64,000 bases of DNA from JAHBNG01 sp039028975 (GTDB taxonomy: Bacteria > Chloroflexota > Anaerolineae > Caldilineales > Caldilineaceae), in assembly GCA_039028975.1 (NCBI GenBank), contig JBCCHB010000019.1, positions 70,709 through 134,708 of the forward strand. The letters are read 5' to 3'. The position numbers and the translations under genes are program-made. This document shows, piece by piece, positions 25,343 to 35,382 of the stretch; the first letter of the stretch is position 1; every line of letters starts with the position of its first letter. The notes beneath the pieces are model-generated. The model was not told where the DNA came from and did not search any database. It saw only the letters and a program-made list of their open reading frames with translations.

Positions 25343-28300
25343 ATGAAGCTTCAAACAATCTGGCAACTTTTCAAATTCGTTGCCTACAAGTATTTTCTGC
25401 TCTTATTGAGAGTCATTATGTTACTGTTCGTATTTATCCTACTTGGGGTAGCCTCACAATCCTTTATGTTGCAGATGGCAACAGGTCACTTGTGGGCTTC
25501 AGGGGAATCTGTCGCTTCACTAGCTCTGTCGCTCTTACCTAGAATGGCAATTGCACAAACCCCACTACCTGATCTACTCATTGACAAACGGGTGAGCAAC
25601 CCGAGTCCATTGCCCGGTGAAACTTTTATCTATACGATTCGCTATCGGTGTGCCAGTCTGACTGAGAACTGCCTAGCTGCTCAGATTGCCGATACCGTCC
25701 CACCTGATTTGGAAATTGCTAGCTTCAGCGGTGTTAGTGGCAACATTGCGACCGTTAACCAAGGTAACAATACCATCACCTGGGATTTGGAATCTGGCAA
25801 CGAGGCTGGTCAATTAGAGGCTGGGTCGGCTGGACTCGTCAGCATTTGGGCACGTTTCCCCGTTTGTGGAGCCCAGTCGTCGACCCCAGGAGCCATCCTA
25901 TCCAATATAGCCATCTTTTCGGAAGCAAGAGCTGGGTCTGTTTCGTCTCTTGCCAATAGTGCAGACATTACGGTCCCTACAATTGAGGATTGCCCTTTAC
26001 CGCCAGCCCCCGACCCGACCGGATTTTCAAAAACAGGGGCATCCAACATTGCTCCGGGTGTCAGCTCCCATAATTTCCGCATTAACCTGCCCGCCAATGC
26101 TTCTGGGACATCCTACGTTATGAGCGATAACACACCCTCTGGTATGACCTTGAAACGTATTAGATTGGGTGGCGCAAACAGTGTACTCGGGCAGGCAGGT
26201 GCCACAGTCGATCTGCTTTGCGGAGGCATATGGTATGCCAATGCCTTTAACAACGCCCTAAATCTTGCAACGCATCTGCGTGGAGATGCGGCCTTAAACT
26301 GTACGACAGAGCCAACATTTGGTACAGACGACGGCGACTCGCTCTTTACCAATGTAGAAGCATTTCGGGTGACAGTGCCAGATGGAACGGCGGCTGGTGG
26401 AAGAATCGACCTCAGCTATGCAATTGATAGCACCTATCCAGTTGGTGGCACAATCGTCAACAGCGCAATCATAACAGAAGCAGCCGGAATTGATGTCAAC
26501 GGTGACGGGGCTTCCGGGGAGGTACTTGAAGCCAGTTCTCAAGTGAATCTCCTTGAAGCATACCCCATATTTCGTACAAATAAGCTCTTTATTGTCCAGC
26601 CGGGTTACTTTAACCGGGAGACGCCTGCTTCATCTATTTTGGATGGGAATGGAAATTTACCCGAGTTCATCCAGTCACCAAATAACTCTCGCTATACAGA
26701 CCTGGATCTAACCACTGTCTATCTTGCAGAGAATGATGCCGTTTGGGCCGTTAGTGGACGTATAGACCGCTTTTCGGCCACTGGGCAGAATATTGTTGAT
26801 CCCGTGGTCATTGATGATCTCCCCCCAGAATTTGACTTTATAGAGGATACAGAGACGGGCAATTTCATTCAGGTAGCTGTGCCTGACCCGGCAGGGATTG
26901 CCGATGCCTATAATCCGTTTATGAACCCAGCCTGCCGTTCACCCATCATAACCATTATCGATGACTTTGATGGCACGCGCGATCGTATCATTCTAGAATT
27001 CCCTGGCTGTATACTCTATGGGGGACTGGATCGAACTGCTGCACTGGGTTTCTACATCAGCGCTCGCCTGAAAGCCGGCACTTCGGCTGGCATGGCCACT
27101 GAAAATACAATGCAAGCCACCACTACATCCCTAACTGCTCTAAAATGTGGCACGGGTGCCAATGCGCAGATTACAGATACCTGCACCAACCAAGGCAATG
27201 GTGTAACGATCCCTAACTTACTTATTGCCAGTGCAAACAAAACGGTGCAAGGGCTACTCAACACGGAATTCCCCAGCTTAAATGATTTGGGTCAGACCAA
27301 TCAGGATGGGAGTGCGGTCTACGAGCTGATTATTGATCATGTGGGCAATGTTGACTATACCCAGATCGACTTGGTAGACATCCTGCCTTTTATAGGCGAT
27401 ACAGGCGTGATTGACCTCAGTTCGCGAGGCTCAGCTTGGTCTATGGAATTGGCTGCTCCCATTCTAATAGAGCGCTACGATCCCAGCATGAATCTTTGGT
27501 TTGCCGTTCCAGCCAGCGATCTGTCCTTAGGTCCATATTACTCTAGCAGTACCGATCCCTGCCGATTAGATCTATTCGGTCTTGAACTAGCGGTCGATGA
27601 AGGACAAGCAATCAATCCACCTGGCTGTGAAGCGAACCCATGGACGGGGCCGACGGCCACAAGTGCAGTTGGGGCGCGGTCTTTTGGTTTCCGTTTTGCA
27701 CCAGCCACTCCTCTTCGGCCAGGGGAAAAGCTACGTACTCAGGTATCTGTACAGCCATTGATGGGAGAAATCAACGCCACCAGTGGTGACATCGCGTGGA
27801 ATTCCTTTGCCTATGGAGTTACCTTAAACGACCCTGAAAATGGCGGAACGCCAACCACTCTGCTGGCAACTGAACCGCTTGGGGCTGGTGTCGAACTAAT
27901 CGAAACCAGCACAACCGCGGCAATCGGTGACCTTGTGTGGCTCGATAGCAACAACAATGGCATACAAGAGATCGGCGAGCCGCCCATCGCCAATGTGCGC
28001 GTCAATCTCTATGCTGCAGACGGCAGCACGCCGATATTGGATACCAGCGGAAACCAGAAGAGTACCACAACCGGCACAAACGGTACCTATTTATTTTGGG
28101 GGCTAGCCCCAAACACTCCATATGTGATCCGATTGGACAATGCCACTGACTACGCACCGACGGCTCCGCTTTATGGATATATCCTAACCACTGCAGAGAC
28201 TTCTGGCAATGAGACAACGGATTCTGATGCCATCCTCAGTGTCACAAATGGATATCCAGAGATCAGCGCCACAACAGGTGCGGCTGGCACCGAAGTGCGG

Positions 28301-30418
28301 ACCTATGACTTTGGGTTTATTAACCCCGCCAGCGTTGGTAATTATGTTTGGGATGATCAAAATGGGGATGGTGTACAAGATAACGAAGAGCCGGGCTTTG
28401 CCGAGATCACGATTACTTTACTTGATAGCAATGGAGCCATCGTAGATACCCAAGTGACAGATGCGACGGGTCGCTATCACTTTAGAGATGTTGTCCCCGG
28501 TCTCTACAGCATTCAGTTTGACCCGAATAGTTTACCTGTTACCCGTACGTTTACGGCCCAAGGTATATCTGGAAATGTCGCTACTGATTCTGACGCTAAT
28601 GCTTCAAGCGGTGAGACGGCACAATTTGTTCTCCTGGCAGGTCAAAATGATCTGACTTGGGATGCGGGTTTGATCCAGCCACCGCCATCTCCAGCTTCCA
28701 TTCAAGGCCGCGCCTGGTCCGATCTCAACGACGATGGGCAAGACAACCAAAATGAACCAGGCGTGCCGGGTGTTCAGGTACTGCTTGTCGACAGTCTTGG
28801 ACTGCCGATCGCCTCTACCTTCACCGACGTCACCGGCGAATATTTATTTGACAATCTAACGCCAAGTCAAATCTATCAAGTCATTTTCGTTTCAGATAAT
28901 ACACAGATGATAACCACCAACCAAGATGTGCTAGGCGATGATACCATCGATTCAGACGCCAATCCAACAACTGGAGAGACACCGCCAGTTACACCGGTAG
29001 CCAGTGAACTCATCAGTGATATCGATGTAGGTTTAATCTCTAAACTCTCGTTGGGGAATCAAATTTGGTTTGATATCAATAACAGCGGAGGGGTTGATCC
29101 GAATGAAGCCGGCTTAGCTGGTTTCACCGTTCGGCTGCTAAACAACATTGGGACGGCTATATTGACGACAACAACAGACAGCGCTGGAAAATACGTCTTT
29201 ACTGGGTTGGACGCAGGCGATTATATGGTAGAAGTCGAAGTACCCGCTGGTTATGTCTCCTCCATTGATACGGCTTCGACCTCTATCCCTAACCTAATGG
29301 ATGGCGATGACAACGGTGTGGACACACTATCTAGCATTTTTGCAACCAGCCTTAGCAACACTTCTTTGGGTAGCGCCTCCTTGCTCAGTTCCACAATTCG
29401 CAGTGCTGTCATCACATTGAGCGCCGAGGGGAGTACGGCTGGAGAAGCCAGTATTGGAGAGAGCGATCATGGTTCCATCATCAACGGTGCTATCGACACA
29501 ACGCCTGATGCCAAAGCCTACTACACGGTAGACTTCGGCTTCTATCGCCCCGTTCAAGTAGGCAACCTTGTCTGGCTTGATGATAATCGAGATGCCGTGA
29601 CCGATACCACTGATAACAATGGTCTGTTTGACCCCAATGCAGGCGAAGTACCGGTAGGGAATGTATTGGTTCAAGCCTGGTTGGACAATGGCGATGGTCA
29701 ATTTGAGGCAGCCACCGACGGAGCCGTCCCAGGAACACCGGATGGGATTGATACCACCGATACCAACGGCGAATATACGATCACGAATTTACCGCCTGGC
29801 ACATACTGGATTGTGCTCCCCGCCATAAACTTTGATGGACCCCTAACCAACTACGTCTCTTCTACCGGTGCTGGCGATCCGGATGAACAATCACTATTGG
29901 CTGATCAGCAAGACGACGGCGGGGATGACTTCGTCAACGGCGCAATTATCGCTGCCGGGCTAATTACGCTCACCTCTGCAAGCGAACCGGCTGGTGAGGC
30001 ATCTGCGCTCAACAGTTCTACTTCACCAGAGCCATTGTTCATCGATATCGATGCCAACTGGCTTGTAGACTTTGGGTTCGTACCTGGGCCAGTACCAAGT
30101 CTGGAGCTAAAGAAGAGACTCGTCAGCCCAGCAGGTGGACGCATTCTGGTCGGTGATACCTTGCGTTTTACGCTGCAGATAACCAACTCGGGTGATGTAG
30201 CTGTAACGGAACTGACGTTGAGCGATACATACGACATCACCATCCTCGAACTTATCACCACTTCCATTCCGTATGACGCACACTCAGACGGCAAGCTCAC
30301 ATGGCGTGGCAATTACCAAGCTGGAACGGGCAATTTACTTGGGACTCTACCACTCGCACCCAGTGACAGCTTCATCGTCACGCTCGATTTTCGTGTAATT
30401 GCACCGACGAGGCCGTAG
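25343..30418 (+). CDS. large SdrD_B/DUF11 repeat surface protein
   Basis: A 1691-residue exported protein. The N-terminus has a hydrophobic signal/anchor (residues ~10-35, then a second hydrophobic run). A DUF11-like domain follows (DLLIDKRVSNPSPLPGETF) and further beta-rich, cysteine-containing domains to ~850. Five SdrD_B-like modules begin near 859, 995, 1117, 1235 and 1403 (pattern GNxVWxDxNxxGxxDxxE), each with an acidic calcium-binding-like loop. The last ~105 residues are another DUF11-like domain. There is no LPXTG or other recognisable sorting signal. The start is ATG 25343 because AAGGA lies 10 nt upstream; the TTG at 25334 is too close. Likely an adhesion or envelope protein. Confidence 0.85.
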   Translation: MKLQTIWQLFKFVAYKYFLLLLRVIMLLFVFILLGVASQSFMLQMATGHLWASGESVASLALSLLPRMAIAQTPLPDLLIDKRVSNPSPLPGETFIYTIRYRCASLTENCLAAQIADTVPPDLEIASFSGVSGNIATVNQGNNTITWDLESGNEAGQLEAGSAGLVSIWARFPVCGAQSSTPGAILSNIAIFSEARAGSVSSLANSADITVPTIEDCPLPPAPDPTGFSKTGASNIAPGVSSHNFRINLPANASGTSYVMSDNTPSGMTLKRIRLGGANSVLGQAGATVDLLCGGIWYANAFNNALNLATHLRGDAALNCTTEPTFGTDDGDSLFTNVEAFRVTVPDGTAAGGRIDLSYAIDSTYPVGGTIVNSAIITEAAGIDVNGDGASGEVLEASSQVNLLEAYPIFRTNKLFIVQPGYFNRETPASSILDGNGNLPEFIQSPNNSRYTDLDLTTVYLAENDAVWAVSGRIDRFSATGQNIVDPVVIDDLPPEFDFIEDTETGNFIQVAVPDPAGIADAYNPFMNPACRSPIITIIDDFDGTRDRIILEFPGCILYGGLDRTAALGFYISARLKAGTSAGMATENTMQATTTSLTALKCGTGANAQITDTCTNQGNGVTIPNLLIASANKTVQGLLNTEFPSLNDLGQTNQDGSAVYELIIDHVGNVDYTQIDLVDILPFIGDTGVIDLSSRGSAWSMELAAPILIERYDPSMNLWFAVPASDLSLGPYYSSSTDPCRLDLFGLELAVDEGQAINPPGCEANPWTGPTATSAVGARSFGFRFAPATPLRPGEKLRTQVSVQPLMGEINATSGDIAWNSFAYGVTLNDPENGGTPTTLLATEPLGAGVELIETSTTAAIGDLVWLDSNNNGIQEIGEPPIANVRVNLYAADGSTPILDTSGNQKSTTTGTNGTYLFWGLAPNTPYVIRLDNATDYAPTAPLYGYILTTAETSGNETTDSDAILSVTNGYPEISATTGAAGTEVRTYDFGFINPASVGNYVWDDQNGDGVQDNEEPGFAEITITLLDSNGAIVDTQVTDATGRYHFRDVVPGLYSIQFDPNSLPVTRTFTAQGISGNVATDSDANASSGETAQFVLLAGQNDLTWDAGLIQPPPSPASIQGRAWSDLNDDGQDNQNEPGVPGVQVLLVDSLGLPIASTFTDVTGEYLFDNLTPSQIYQVIFVSDNTQMITTNQDVLGDDTIDSDANPTTGETPPVTPVASELISDIDVGLISKLSLGNQIWFDINNSGGVDPNEAGLAGFTVRLLNNIGTAILTTTTDSAGKYVFTGLDAGDYMVEVEVPAGYVSSIDTASTSIPNLMDGDDNGVDTLSSIFATSLSNTSLGSASLLSSTIRSAVITLSAEGSTAGEASIGESDHGSIINGAIDTTPDAKAYYTVDFGFYRPVQVGNLVWLDDNRDAVTDTTDNNGLFDPNAGEVPVGNVLVQAWLDNGDGQFEAATDGAVPGTPDGIDTTDTNGEYTITNLPPGTYWIVLPAINFDGPLTNYVSSTGAGDPDEQSLLADQQDDGGDDFVNGAIIAAGLITLTSASEPAGEASALNSSTSPEPLFIDIDANWLVDFGFVPGPVPSLELKKRLVSPAGGRILVGDTLRFTLQITNSGDVAVTELTLSDTYDITILELITTSIPYDAHSDGKLTWRGNYQAGTGNLLGTLPLAPSDSFIVTLDFRVIAPTRP

Positions 30419-30497
30419 TGCTTAAATTAGGCTCTTCCCTTGCCTGGTGCATGCACTATATGGTAAATTTTTGCGACATTAGAATAGCCCTATCGTA

Positions 30498-30517
30498 GGT
30501 GCGGCTTGCAGCCGCAC
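30498..30517. repeat. short perfect hairpin in the convergent gap
   Basis: GTGCGGCTTGCAGCCGCAC forms an 8-bp GC-rich stem. It is flanked by GTAGG and, about 75 bp later, CCTACG, so it may be the end of a decayed repeat. It lies between the convergent surface-protein and monooxygenase genes but has no T-tract. Confidence 0.4.
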
Positions 30518-30623
30518 AATCATGGAAGAACCCATTTGCTTCTCTTGAAAATGAGGGATTGGTCATGCTTGCACAGTTAAAAACAGCGCCTACGTAATGT
30601 GTCATAGCCTATCGTACAGTCTG

Positions 30624-32429
30624 CTAGTTCAAGTGATGTACCCCTTGCAAGCCATAAACCGGTGTTGGGATTCCCTCCATTCGCGCCTTAATCTGTAACG
30701 ACAGGAACTGAGAGTAGTGGCGGGATTGATGCAGATTTCCACCGTGGAACCAGAGTGCTTCTTGCTGGGTTGGCTTCCACATATTGCGCTGCTCACCCTC
30801 CCAAGGGCCAGGGTCCTTAAGGGTGTCCGAGCCAAGCCCCCAACACTTGCCTACCTTGTCAGCCACTTCCGGAGAGATGAGCTTGGCAGCCCAGCCATTC
30901 ATGGAGCCGTAACCAGTGGCAAGAACAATGAGATCCGCTTCTAATTCTGTACCGTCGGTGAGGACAACCGAATTTTCGGTGATCTTCTCCACGTTCTCAC
31001 CGCTTTTGAGTTTAACTTTGCCATCGATAATCAGTTGGGATGCGCCCACGTCGATGTAGTAACCGGAACCACGACGCAGATATTTCATAAAGAGACCCGA
31101 TCCATCTTCACCAAAGTCCAGAAGGAAGCCAGCATCTTCCAAACCTTTGTAGAAATCAGCATCCTGTCGGGCCATCTCCTCATAGACGGGGATTTGGAAG
31201 CTATGAAGAATGCGGTAGGGAATGGATGCAAAGATGAGATCGGCCATGTGGTGATCCACCCCATTGGCCATCGCTCGTTCTGAGTAGAGATCACCCAGGG
31301 CCAGTTCCATTAATGTATTGGAGCGGGCGATGTGGGTAGAGGAGCGCTGGACCATGGTCACATCTGCACCATTTTCCCATAGAGCCGCGCAGATATCGTG
31401 GGCCGAATTGTTAGAGCCAATAACGACGGCCTTCTTGCCACTATAGTCGCCGCTATCACCATGCTGGCTGGAGTGGTGGATATCCCCTTTGAATGTATCG
31501 GCACCAGGGAACTCTGGCACGTTGGGCATACCGGACATGCCGGTGGCCAGGATGAGCTGCTTGGGACGCAATGTAACCTCTTCCCGACTGCCATTGTTCA
31601 CACCGCGGGTAACCTTGACCATCCACTCCTTGGCATCTTCATCATAGCTGGCGTTGGTACACTCTGTGGATGACCAGTAGTTCAGCTCCATGATTTTGGT
31701 ATACATCTCCAGCCAGTCACCGAGCTTGTCCTTAGGAGAAAAGACGGGCCAATGATCTGGGAAGGGCAGGTACGGCATGTGATCGTACCAGACAGGATCA
31801 TGAAGGCAGAGGGACTTATATCGCTTACGCCAGGAATCGCCTGCCCGCTCGTTCTTTTCGATAATAATGGTGGGAACACCCAAACGTCTGAGCCGTGCGC
31901 CAAGGCCGATGCCGCCTTGACCGCCGCCGATAATGACACAGTATGGCTGCTTCGTGTACCCTAACTCTGCCTCTTCTTGCTGCTTTCGCTCCAACCAATT
32001 CTTGCGCTCCTTGAACGCACCATGTTCTACACCTTGGGGGCGAGAGGGTCCTTTGGCCTCTTCATGTCCTTTTAGTTCGACCATGGTAGTCAACAGGGTC
32101 CAACATTTGCCATTTAAGAGGCGAATCTGCCCTTTGCCCTGAGAGACCCCTGTCTCAAAGGTGAACCAGCCGTCGGTTACGCCATCAGCCTCGTTGGCTT
32201 CCCCTTCTATCTGAAAATTGGACGGTTGCACATGAGCATTGCGGGCTTCCAGCATATGTTGGATCTCCTCTTTGCCCTCAACCGTTTTGATATTCCAGGT
32301 AAACGAGACCAGGTCGCGCCAATAGGATTCGTCGGCAAACATGTCTGTAGCAGTAGCCAGATCGCCCTGTTCTAGAGCAGCGCCAAAGTTGGACAACCAA
32401 TCGGAAAGTTGTTGGGTCGGTGTACTCAT
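30624..32429 (-). CDS. flavin-containing monooxygenase with N-terminal SnoaL/NTF2-like domain
   Basis: A 601-residue protein. Residues ~1-125 resemble a SnoaL-like NTF2 fold (LSDWLSNFGAALEQGDL, MFADESYWRDL). From ~160 it is a group B-type flavin monooxygenase: FAD-binding motif VIIGGGQGGIGLG (165-177), GDSWRKRYKSLCLHDP, the NAD(P)H-binding AVVIGSNNSAHDI, and the ATG segment LIVLATGYGS. Related enzymes oxygenate ketones, amines or sulfides. It is monocistronic, and its start has GGAGAATCC upstream. The substrate is not predictable from context. Confidence 0.88.
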   Translation of the reverse strand: MSTPTQQLSDWLSNFGAALEQGDLATATDMFADESYWRDLVSFTWNIKTVEGKEEIQHMLEARNAHVQPSNFQIEGEANEADGVTDGWFTFETGVSQGKGQIRLLNGKCWTLLTTMVELKGHEEAKGPSRPQGVEHGAFKERKNWLERKQQEEAELGYTKQPYCVIIGGGQGGIGLGARLRRLGVPTIIIEKNERAGDSWRKRYKSLCLHDPVWYDHMPYLPFPDHWPVFSPKDKLGDWLEMYTKIMELNYWSSTECTNASYDEDAKEWMVKVTRGVNNGSREEVTLRPKQLILATGMSGMPNVPEFPGADTFKGDIHHSSQHGDSGDYSGKKAVVIGSNNSAHDICAALWENGADVTMVQRSSTHIARSNTLMELALGDLYSERAMANGVDHHMADLIFASIPYRILHSFQIPVYEEMARQDADFYKGLEDAGFLLDFGEDGSGLFMKYLRRGSGYYIDVGASQLIIDGKVKLKSGENVEKITENSVVLTDGTELEADLIVLATGYGSMNGWAAKLISPEVADKVGKCWGLGSDTLKDPGPWEGEQRNMWKPTQQEALWFHGGNLHQSRHYSQFLSLQIKARMEGIPTPVYGLQGVHHLN

Positions 32430-32649
32430 GGATTCTCCTTGGATAGTAAGTTGTGAATGAAAAGAGGGGTGGAATATAGCTATTGTACGTAATTTGGGTT
32501 GGTTGTCAACCCTGCAAGCTCAAGCAGGCCCATTCCAAAAATGGGGAGAATGATTTGTAGAATTCTAAGTGGTTACAACCGGCTAATTCAAAATCCGCAT
32601 CTTGAATAGCAGCAACACCGAAAGATCATATCTCGCATCTCTTCTCCTT

Positions 32650-33462
32650 TTAGCGAGTTACGGATGGAAGCTGAGACTCGCCAAAAGGATAAATGCGCTG
32701 ACCCCGCAAAAATTTCAGAATAAAACCACCCGCCGGATGCTGAACGTCTTCCACCATCTGGATCGATTTGTCAATATCATACGCAACCGCATGATGAGTG
32801 ATTTGATAACCATCAGAGCCAACCTCTAACATCACATACCAAGCCTCAAGGTGTGGAACCCTGGGATTGCCAACACTGCCCAGATTAATGACATGGTGTT
32901 TGCCTGTCGCTTCGTCCTCCACATGGGTATTCATGGGCCAATGGGTGTGTCCTACGCAGATGATATCCGCATCTATTCCACTAAAGCGTTCTTGAACTTC
33001 TCCGGCTTCATAATCAGGGCGGATGCCTCGGCTATTGTCTTCGCCTGGCGAAGCATGGACACCAAGTAATCTCGAACCATCAGGCAAGGTTAAATGTTGC
33101 TCCAAAGGCAGTGACTTGAGAAAAGGCATCCAACCCGTTGCTATGGCTGCACCCTGTGTCCATGCCATGGTCAGAGCCACTTCCTCAAAGACAGGCAGTT
33201 TGGTCAAATCTGATTCCACTGTTTTTGGGAATGGTGGTGGGCGGTGGCCTTCTGTGATGTAACGATCGGTATTGCCTCTGGTGTACCGAACAGTTGGCAG
33301 GCTAGCAAGTCGCTCGAGTACTTGAATCGGCTGAGTACCGACGGCAACCAGATCACCCAGCACCCAATATTCATCTACGCCACCTTGACGTTCAACATCG
33401 GCAAGGACCGCTTCTAAGGCGATGCAGTTGCCATGTATATCAGAGAAGAGAGCGATTTTCAT
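32650..33462 (-). CDS. calcineurin-like metallophosphoesterase (YfcE-like)
   Basis: A 270-residue metallophosphoesterase. The metal ligands are in SDIHGN, LGDLV, RGNTD, GVHASPG and CVGHTHWP; a final NLGSVGNPR closes the fold. This matches the YfcE/MJ0936-type phosphodiesterases. It is transcribed alone; a degenerate toxin gene lies upstream. The substrate is unknown. Confidence 0.87.
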   Translation of the reverse strand: MKIALFSDIHGNCIALEAVLADVERQGGVDEYWVLGDLVAVGTQPIQVLERLASLPTVRYTRGNTDRYITEGHRPPPFPKTVESDLTKLPVFEEVALTMAWTQGAAIATGWMPFLKSLPLEQHLTLPDGSRLLGVHASPGEDNSRGIRPDYEAGEVQERFSGIDADIICVGHTHWPMNTHVEDEATGKHHVINLGSVGNPRVPHLEAWYVMLEVGSDGYQITHHAVAYDIDKSIQMVEDVQHPAGGFILKFLRGQRIYPFGESQLPSVTR

Positions 33463-33496
33463 ATCTATAGATGTTCAGATAAACATTTTCCTTAAT

Positions 33497-33563
33497 CATC
33501 AACAGATTAAACAGATTTTACAGATTAAGAAAGAAATCTGTGAAATCTATAGAATCTGTTGAT
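33497..33563. repeat. imperfect inverted repeat built on AATCTGT units
   Basis: ATCAACAGATT near 33498 pairs with AATCTGTTGAT near 33553, with ACAGATTTnACAGATT-like internal units that also pair. Such AATCTGT-based hairpins are a common intergenic repeat type. It lies between the phosphoesterase start and the broken toxin gene. Confidence 0.5.
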
Positions 33564-33588
33564 GAAAATCTTTTTCTGAAAGACCATA

Positions 33589-33902
33589 TTAAAGTAGATC
33601 GGTCAGTAGTTGCTCTAAATCACCATAATCGTAGGGAGGTCTTTTCCTCACCGCTACGACGTCAACACAGCCATCAGCTTCGGTAATGGCATATAAGATG
33701 CGCCATCTTTCTACTCGAAGACGTCTTGGTTCTAACTCTATTATATTTATATTTGTTCGGCATCCAATTCTATGCTTGATGAAGGACGCGGCTCTTCAGC
33801 AAACCCATCGATGATTCTCCTAACTCGGTGTCGTATATTTCCAGGTAGGTTCTTGATTTCTGTCCATGCTGATGGTGTGACATAAACCGTGTAGCGACTC
33901 AC
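33589..33902 (-). pseudogene. frameshifted RelE/ParE-type toxin gene
   Basis: Two overlapping minus-strand frames together give one toxin of about 103 residues. The first, from GTG 33902 behind AGAGGA, begins MSRYTVYVTPSAWTEI and stops after about 50 codons. The second carries ELEPRRLRVERWRILYAI and AVRKRPPYDYGDLEQLL, ending at TAA 33589-33591. The hallmark pattern of RelE/ParE toxins (basic central strand, WRILYAI, late VRKR) is clear. A single-base frameshift near 33745-33765 breaks it, so it is either inactive or a sequencing error. Its antitoxin is at 34002-34217, separated by a family C repeat. Confidence 0.72.
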
Positions 33903-33920
33903 CCCAGTTCCTCTTTAGGA

Positions 33921-33994
33921 ATCAGGATCAAATAAAACCCGAAACTTCGACGCTGTCATCTCGAGTTCCCAAGGGATCTTTCATTTGGTTTTAT
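33921..33994. repeat. dispersed repeat, family C, copy 1
   Basis: Starts ATCAGGATCA, contains GACGCTGTCATCTCGAG and ends GGTTTTAT. ATAAAACC (33932-33939) and GGTTTTAT (33987-33994) are perfect inverted repeats, 63 bp outside to outside. The second copy (46164-46238) has exactly the same spacing. It sits between the antitoxin stop and the toxin start. Confidence 0.7.
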
Positions 33995-34001
33995 AAAATT
34001 C

Positions 34002-34217
34002 TCACTCCTTAACGTCATCCCACTTCAGCCACCCAGCTTTTGCGCGATCACCATCTACCTCGTCAAGTTGTTCATATGCATCCCTAAAAGCACGAATATC
34101 GTCAACCGTTTCAAGCCACTCTAGAAGCGATTCCCATGCCTCAACATCAACAACTGCAAGTCGTCGCTGATTGACTGTAACATACTGCACCGCTTCCAGC
34201 GCTTCTAAACCTGTCAT
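34002..34217 (-). CDS. Phd/RelB-like antitoxin
   Basis: A 71-residue acidic protein (MTGLEALEAVQYVTV, RLAVVDVEAWESLLEWLE) with the layout of Phd/RelB-type antitoxins: a short DNA-binding N-terminal part and an acidic toxin-binding tail. I start at ATG 34217, where GGAGGG lies 7 nt upstream; the longer frame to 34250 has no such signal. Its toxin partner downstream is frameshifted and separated by a repeat, so the pair is probably a decaying toxin-antitoxin system. Confidence 0.65.
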   Translation of the reverse strand: MTGLEALEAVQYVTVNQRRLAVVDVEAWESLLEWLETVDDIRAFRDAYEQLDEVDGDRAKAGWLKWDDVKE

Positions 34218-34305
34218 ATTGATTACCCTCCATTGGACATGAATTCTCAATCAGGCCAGCATTAGGGGTATTTTAACATATTGCTATGTACAACAGTTCA
34301 CCGAG

Positions 34306-35349
34306 TTATTCTTGCAAAGGCAGTTCCACTGAGTACCCCGTCTGCGACGAATGATAGATGGCCCGAATGAGTTCCACGGATTTGCGCGCCTCTGCACCTA
34401 GAATCCGCGGTGAACGATCGTCCCGAATGGCTTCAATAACATCCACGATCTGCCGGCGATGCATCTCAAAGCCGATGGCCGTTGGGTCAGCGGCACCACT
34501 TCCTTTGGCCTGCTCCAAATTGAGCATAGCTTCTTCTTCGCCTTCTGCCGCATCGGCCAACTGCCAGGTGACGATGCGACCTTCGGCCAATTCAATGGTT
34601 CCCTTATCACCCCGTAACTGAACACTTTGGCGGTCTCCGGGCCAACAGCTTGTGGCCCCCTGAATGACACCCAATGCACCGTTTTCAAATTCAAGGATGG
34701 CGGCGGCTGTATCTTCGGTCTCCATCTCATGGGCCAAGGTTTTGGTTTTGGCTGTCACACGCTTAATGGGGCCGGCCAACCATTGGAGCAGATCAATTGA
34801 ATGGATGGATTGGTTCATCAATGCACCGCCGCCGTCCAACGCCCACGTGCCGCGCCAGTTGCCATCGTAATATGCCTGATCCCGGAACCATTTGACATAG
34901 CAATCGGCAAAGGAGAGGACACCCAATCGTCCCGCATCTAAAGCTTCCTTGGCTTTGTGGGGGCCGTCGGCAAAGCGGGTAGGGAAGACACAGGCCAGGA
35001 CAATACCGGCCTGCTCAGCCGCGTTGATAATGGCGTCCACCCTGGGCAGGGTAATATCGATGGGCTTTTCAACCAGTAGATGTTTACCGGCTTGGGCCGC
35101 GGCAACTGCAATTTCGGTATGGGTGCCACTGGGCGTGCAGATGGTCACAATGTCTACATCATCCCGGACCACGGCTTGGGCAAAATCGGCTACCCACCCG
35201 GCTTGGCAATGCCTAGCTAAGGCACGGCCAGCCTCCTCGCCACGGTTACAGACAACAGTGACTTCTGTATCGGGAATGTGGGCAATGGCTTCTGCTTGTA
35301 TCTTGCCGATATTGCCAGCACCAATGATGGCGAATCGTAGAGGTGTCAT
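34306..35349 (-). CDS. Gfo/Idh/MocA-family oxidoreductase
   Basis: A 347-residue NAD(P)-dependent sugar or inositol dehydrogenase-like protein. The Rossmann motif AIIGAGNIGKIQAEA is at the N-terminus, the EKP motif in HLLVEKPIDIT, and the catalytic-type segment GGGALMNQSIHSIDLLQWL follows. It is divergent from a sugar ABC importer, so it probably acts on the sugar brought in by that system. That link is inference. Confidence 0.9.
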   Translation of the reverse strand: MTPLRFAIIGAGNIGKIQAEAIAHIPDTEVTVVCNRGEEAGRALARHCQAGWVADFAQAVVRDDVDIVTICTPSGTHTEIAVAAAQAGKHLLVEKPIDITLPRVDAIINAAEQAGIVLACVFPTRFADGPHKAKEALDAGRLGVLSFADCYVKWFRDQAYYDGNWRGTWALDGGGALMNQSIHSIDLLQWLAGPIKRVTAKTKTLAHEMETEDTAAAILEFENGALGVIQGATSCWPGDRQSVQLRGDKGTIELAEGRIVTWQLADAAEGEEEAMLNLEQAKGSGAADPTAIGFEMHRRQIVDVIEAIRDDRSPRILGAEARKSVELIRAIYHSSQTGYSVELPLQE

Positions 35350-35382
35350 AGTTCGAATTCCTTACGGTGAGTCATTAACTAC

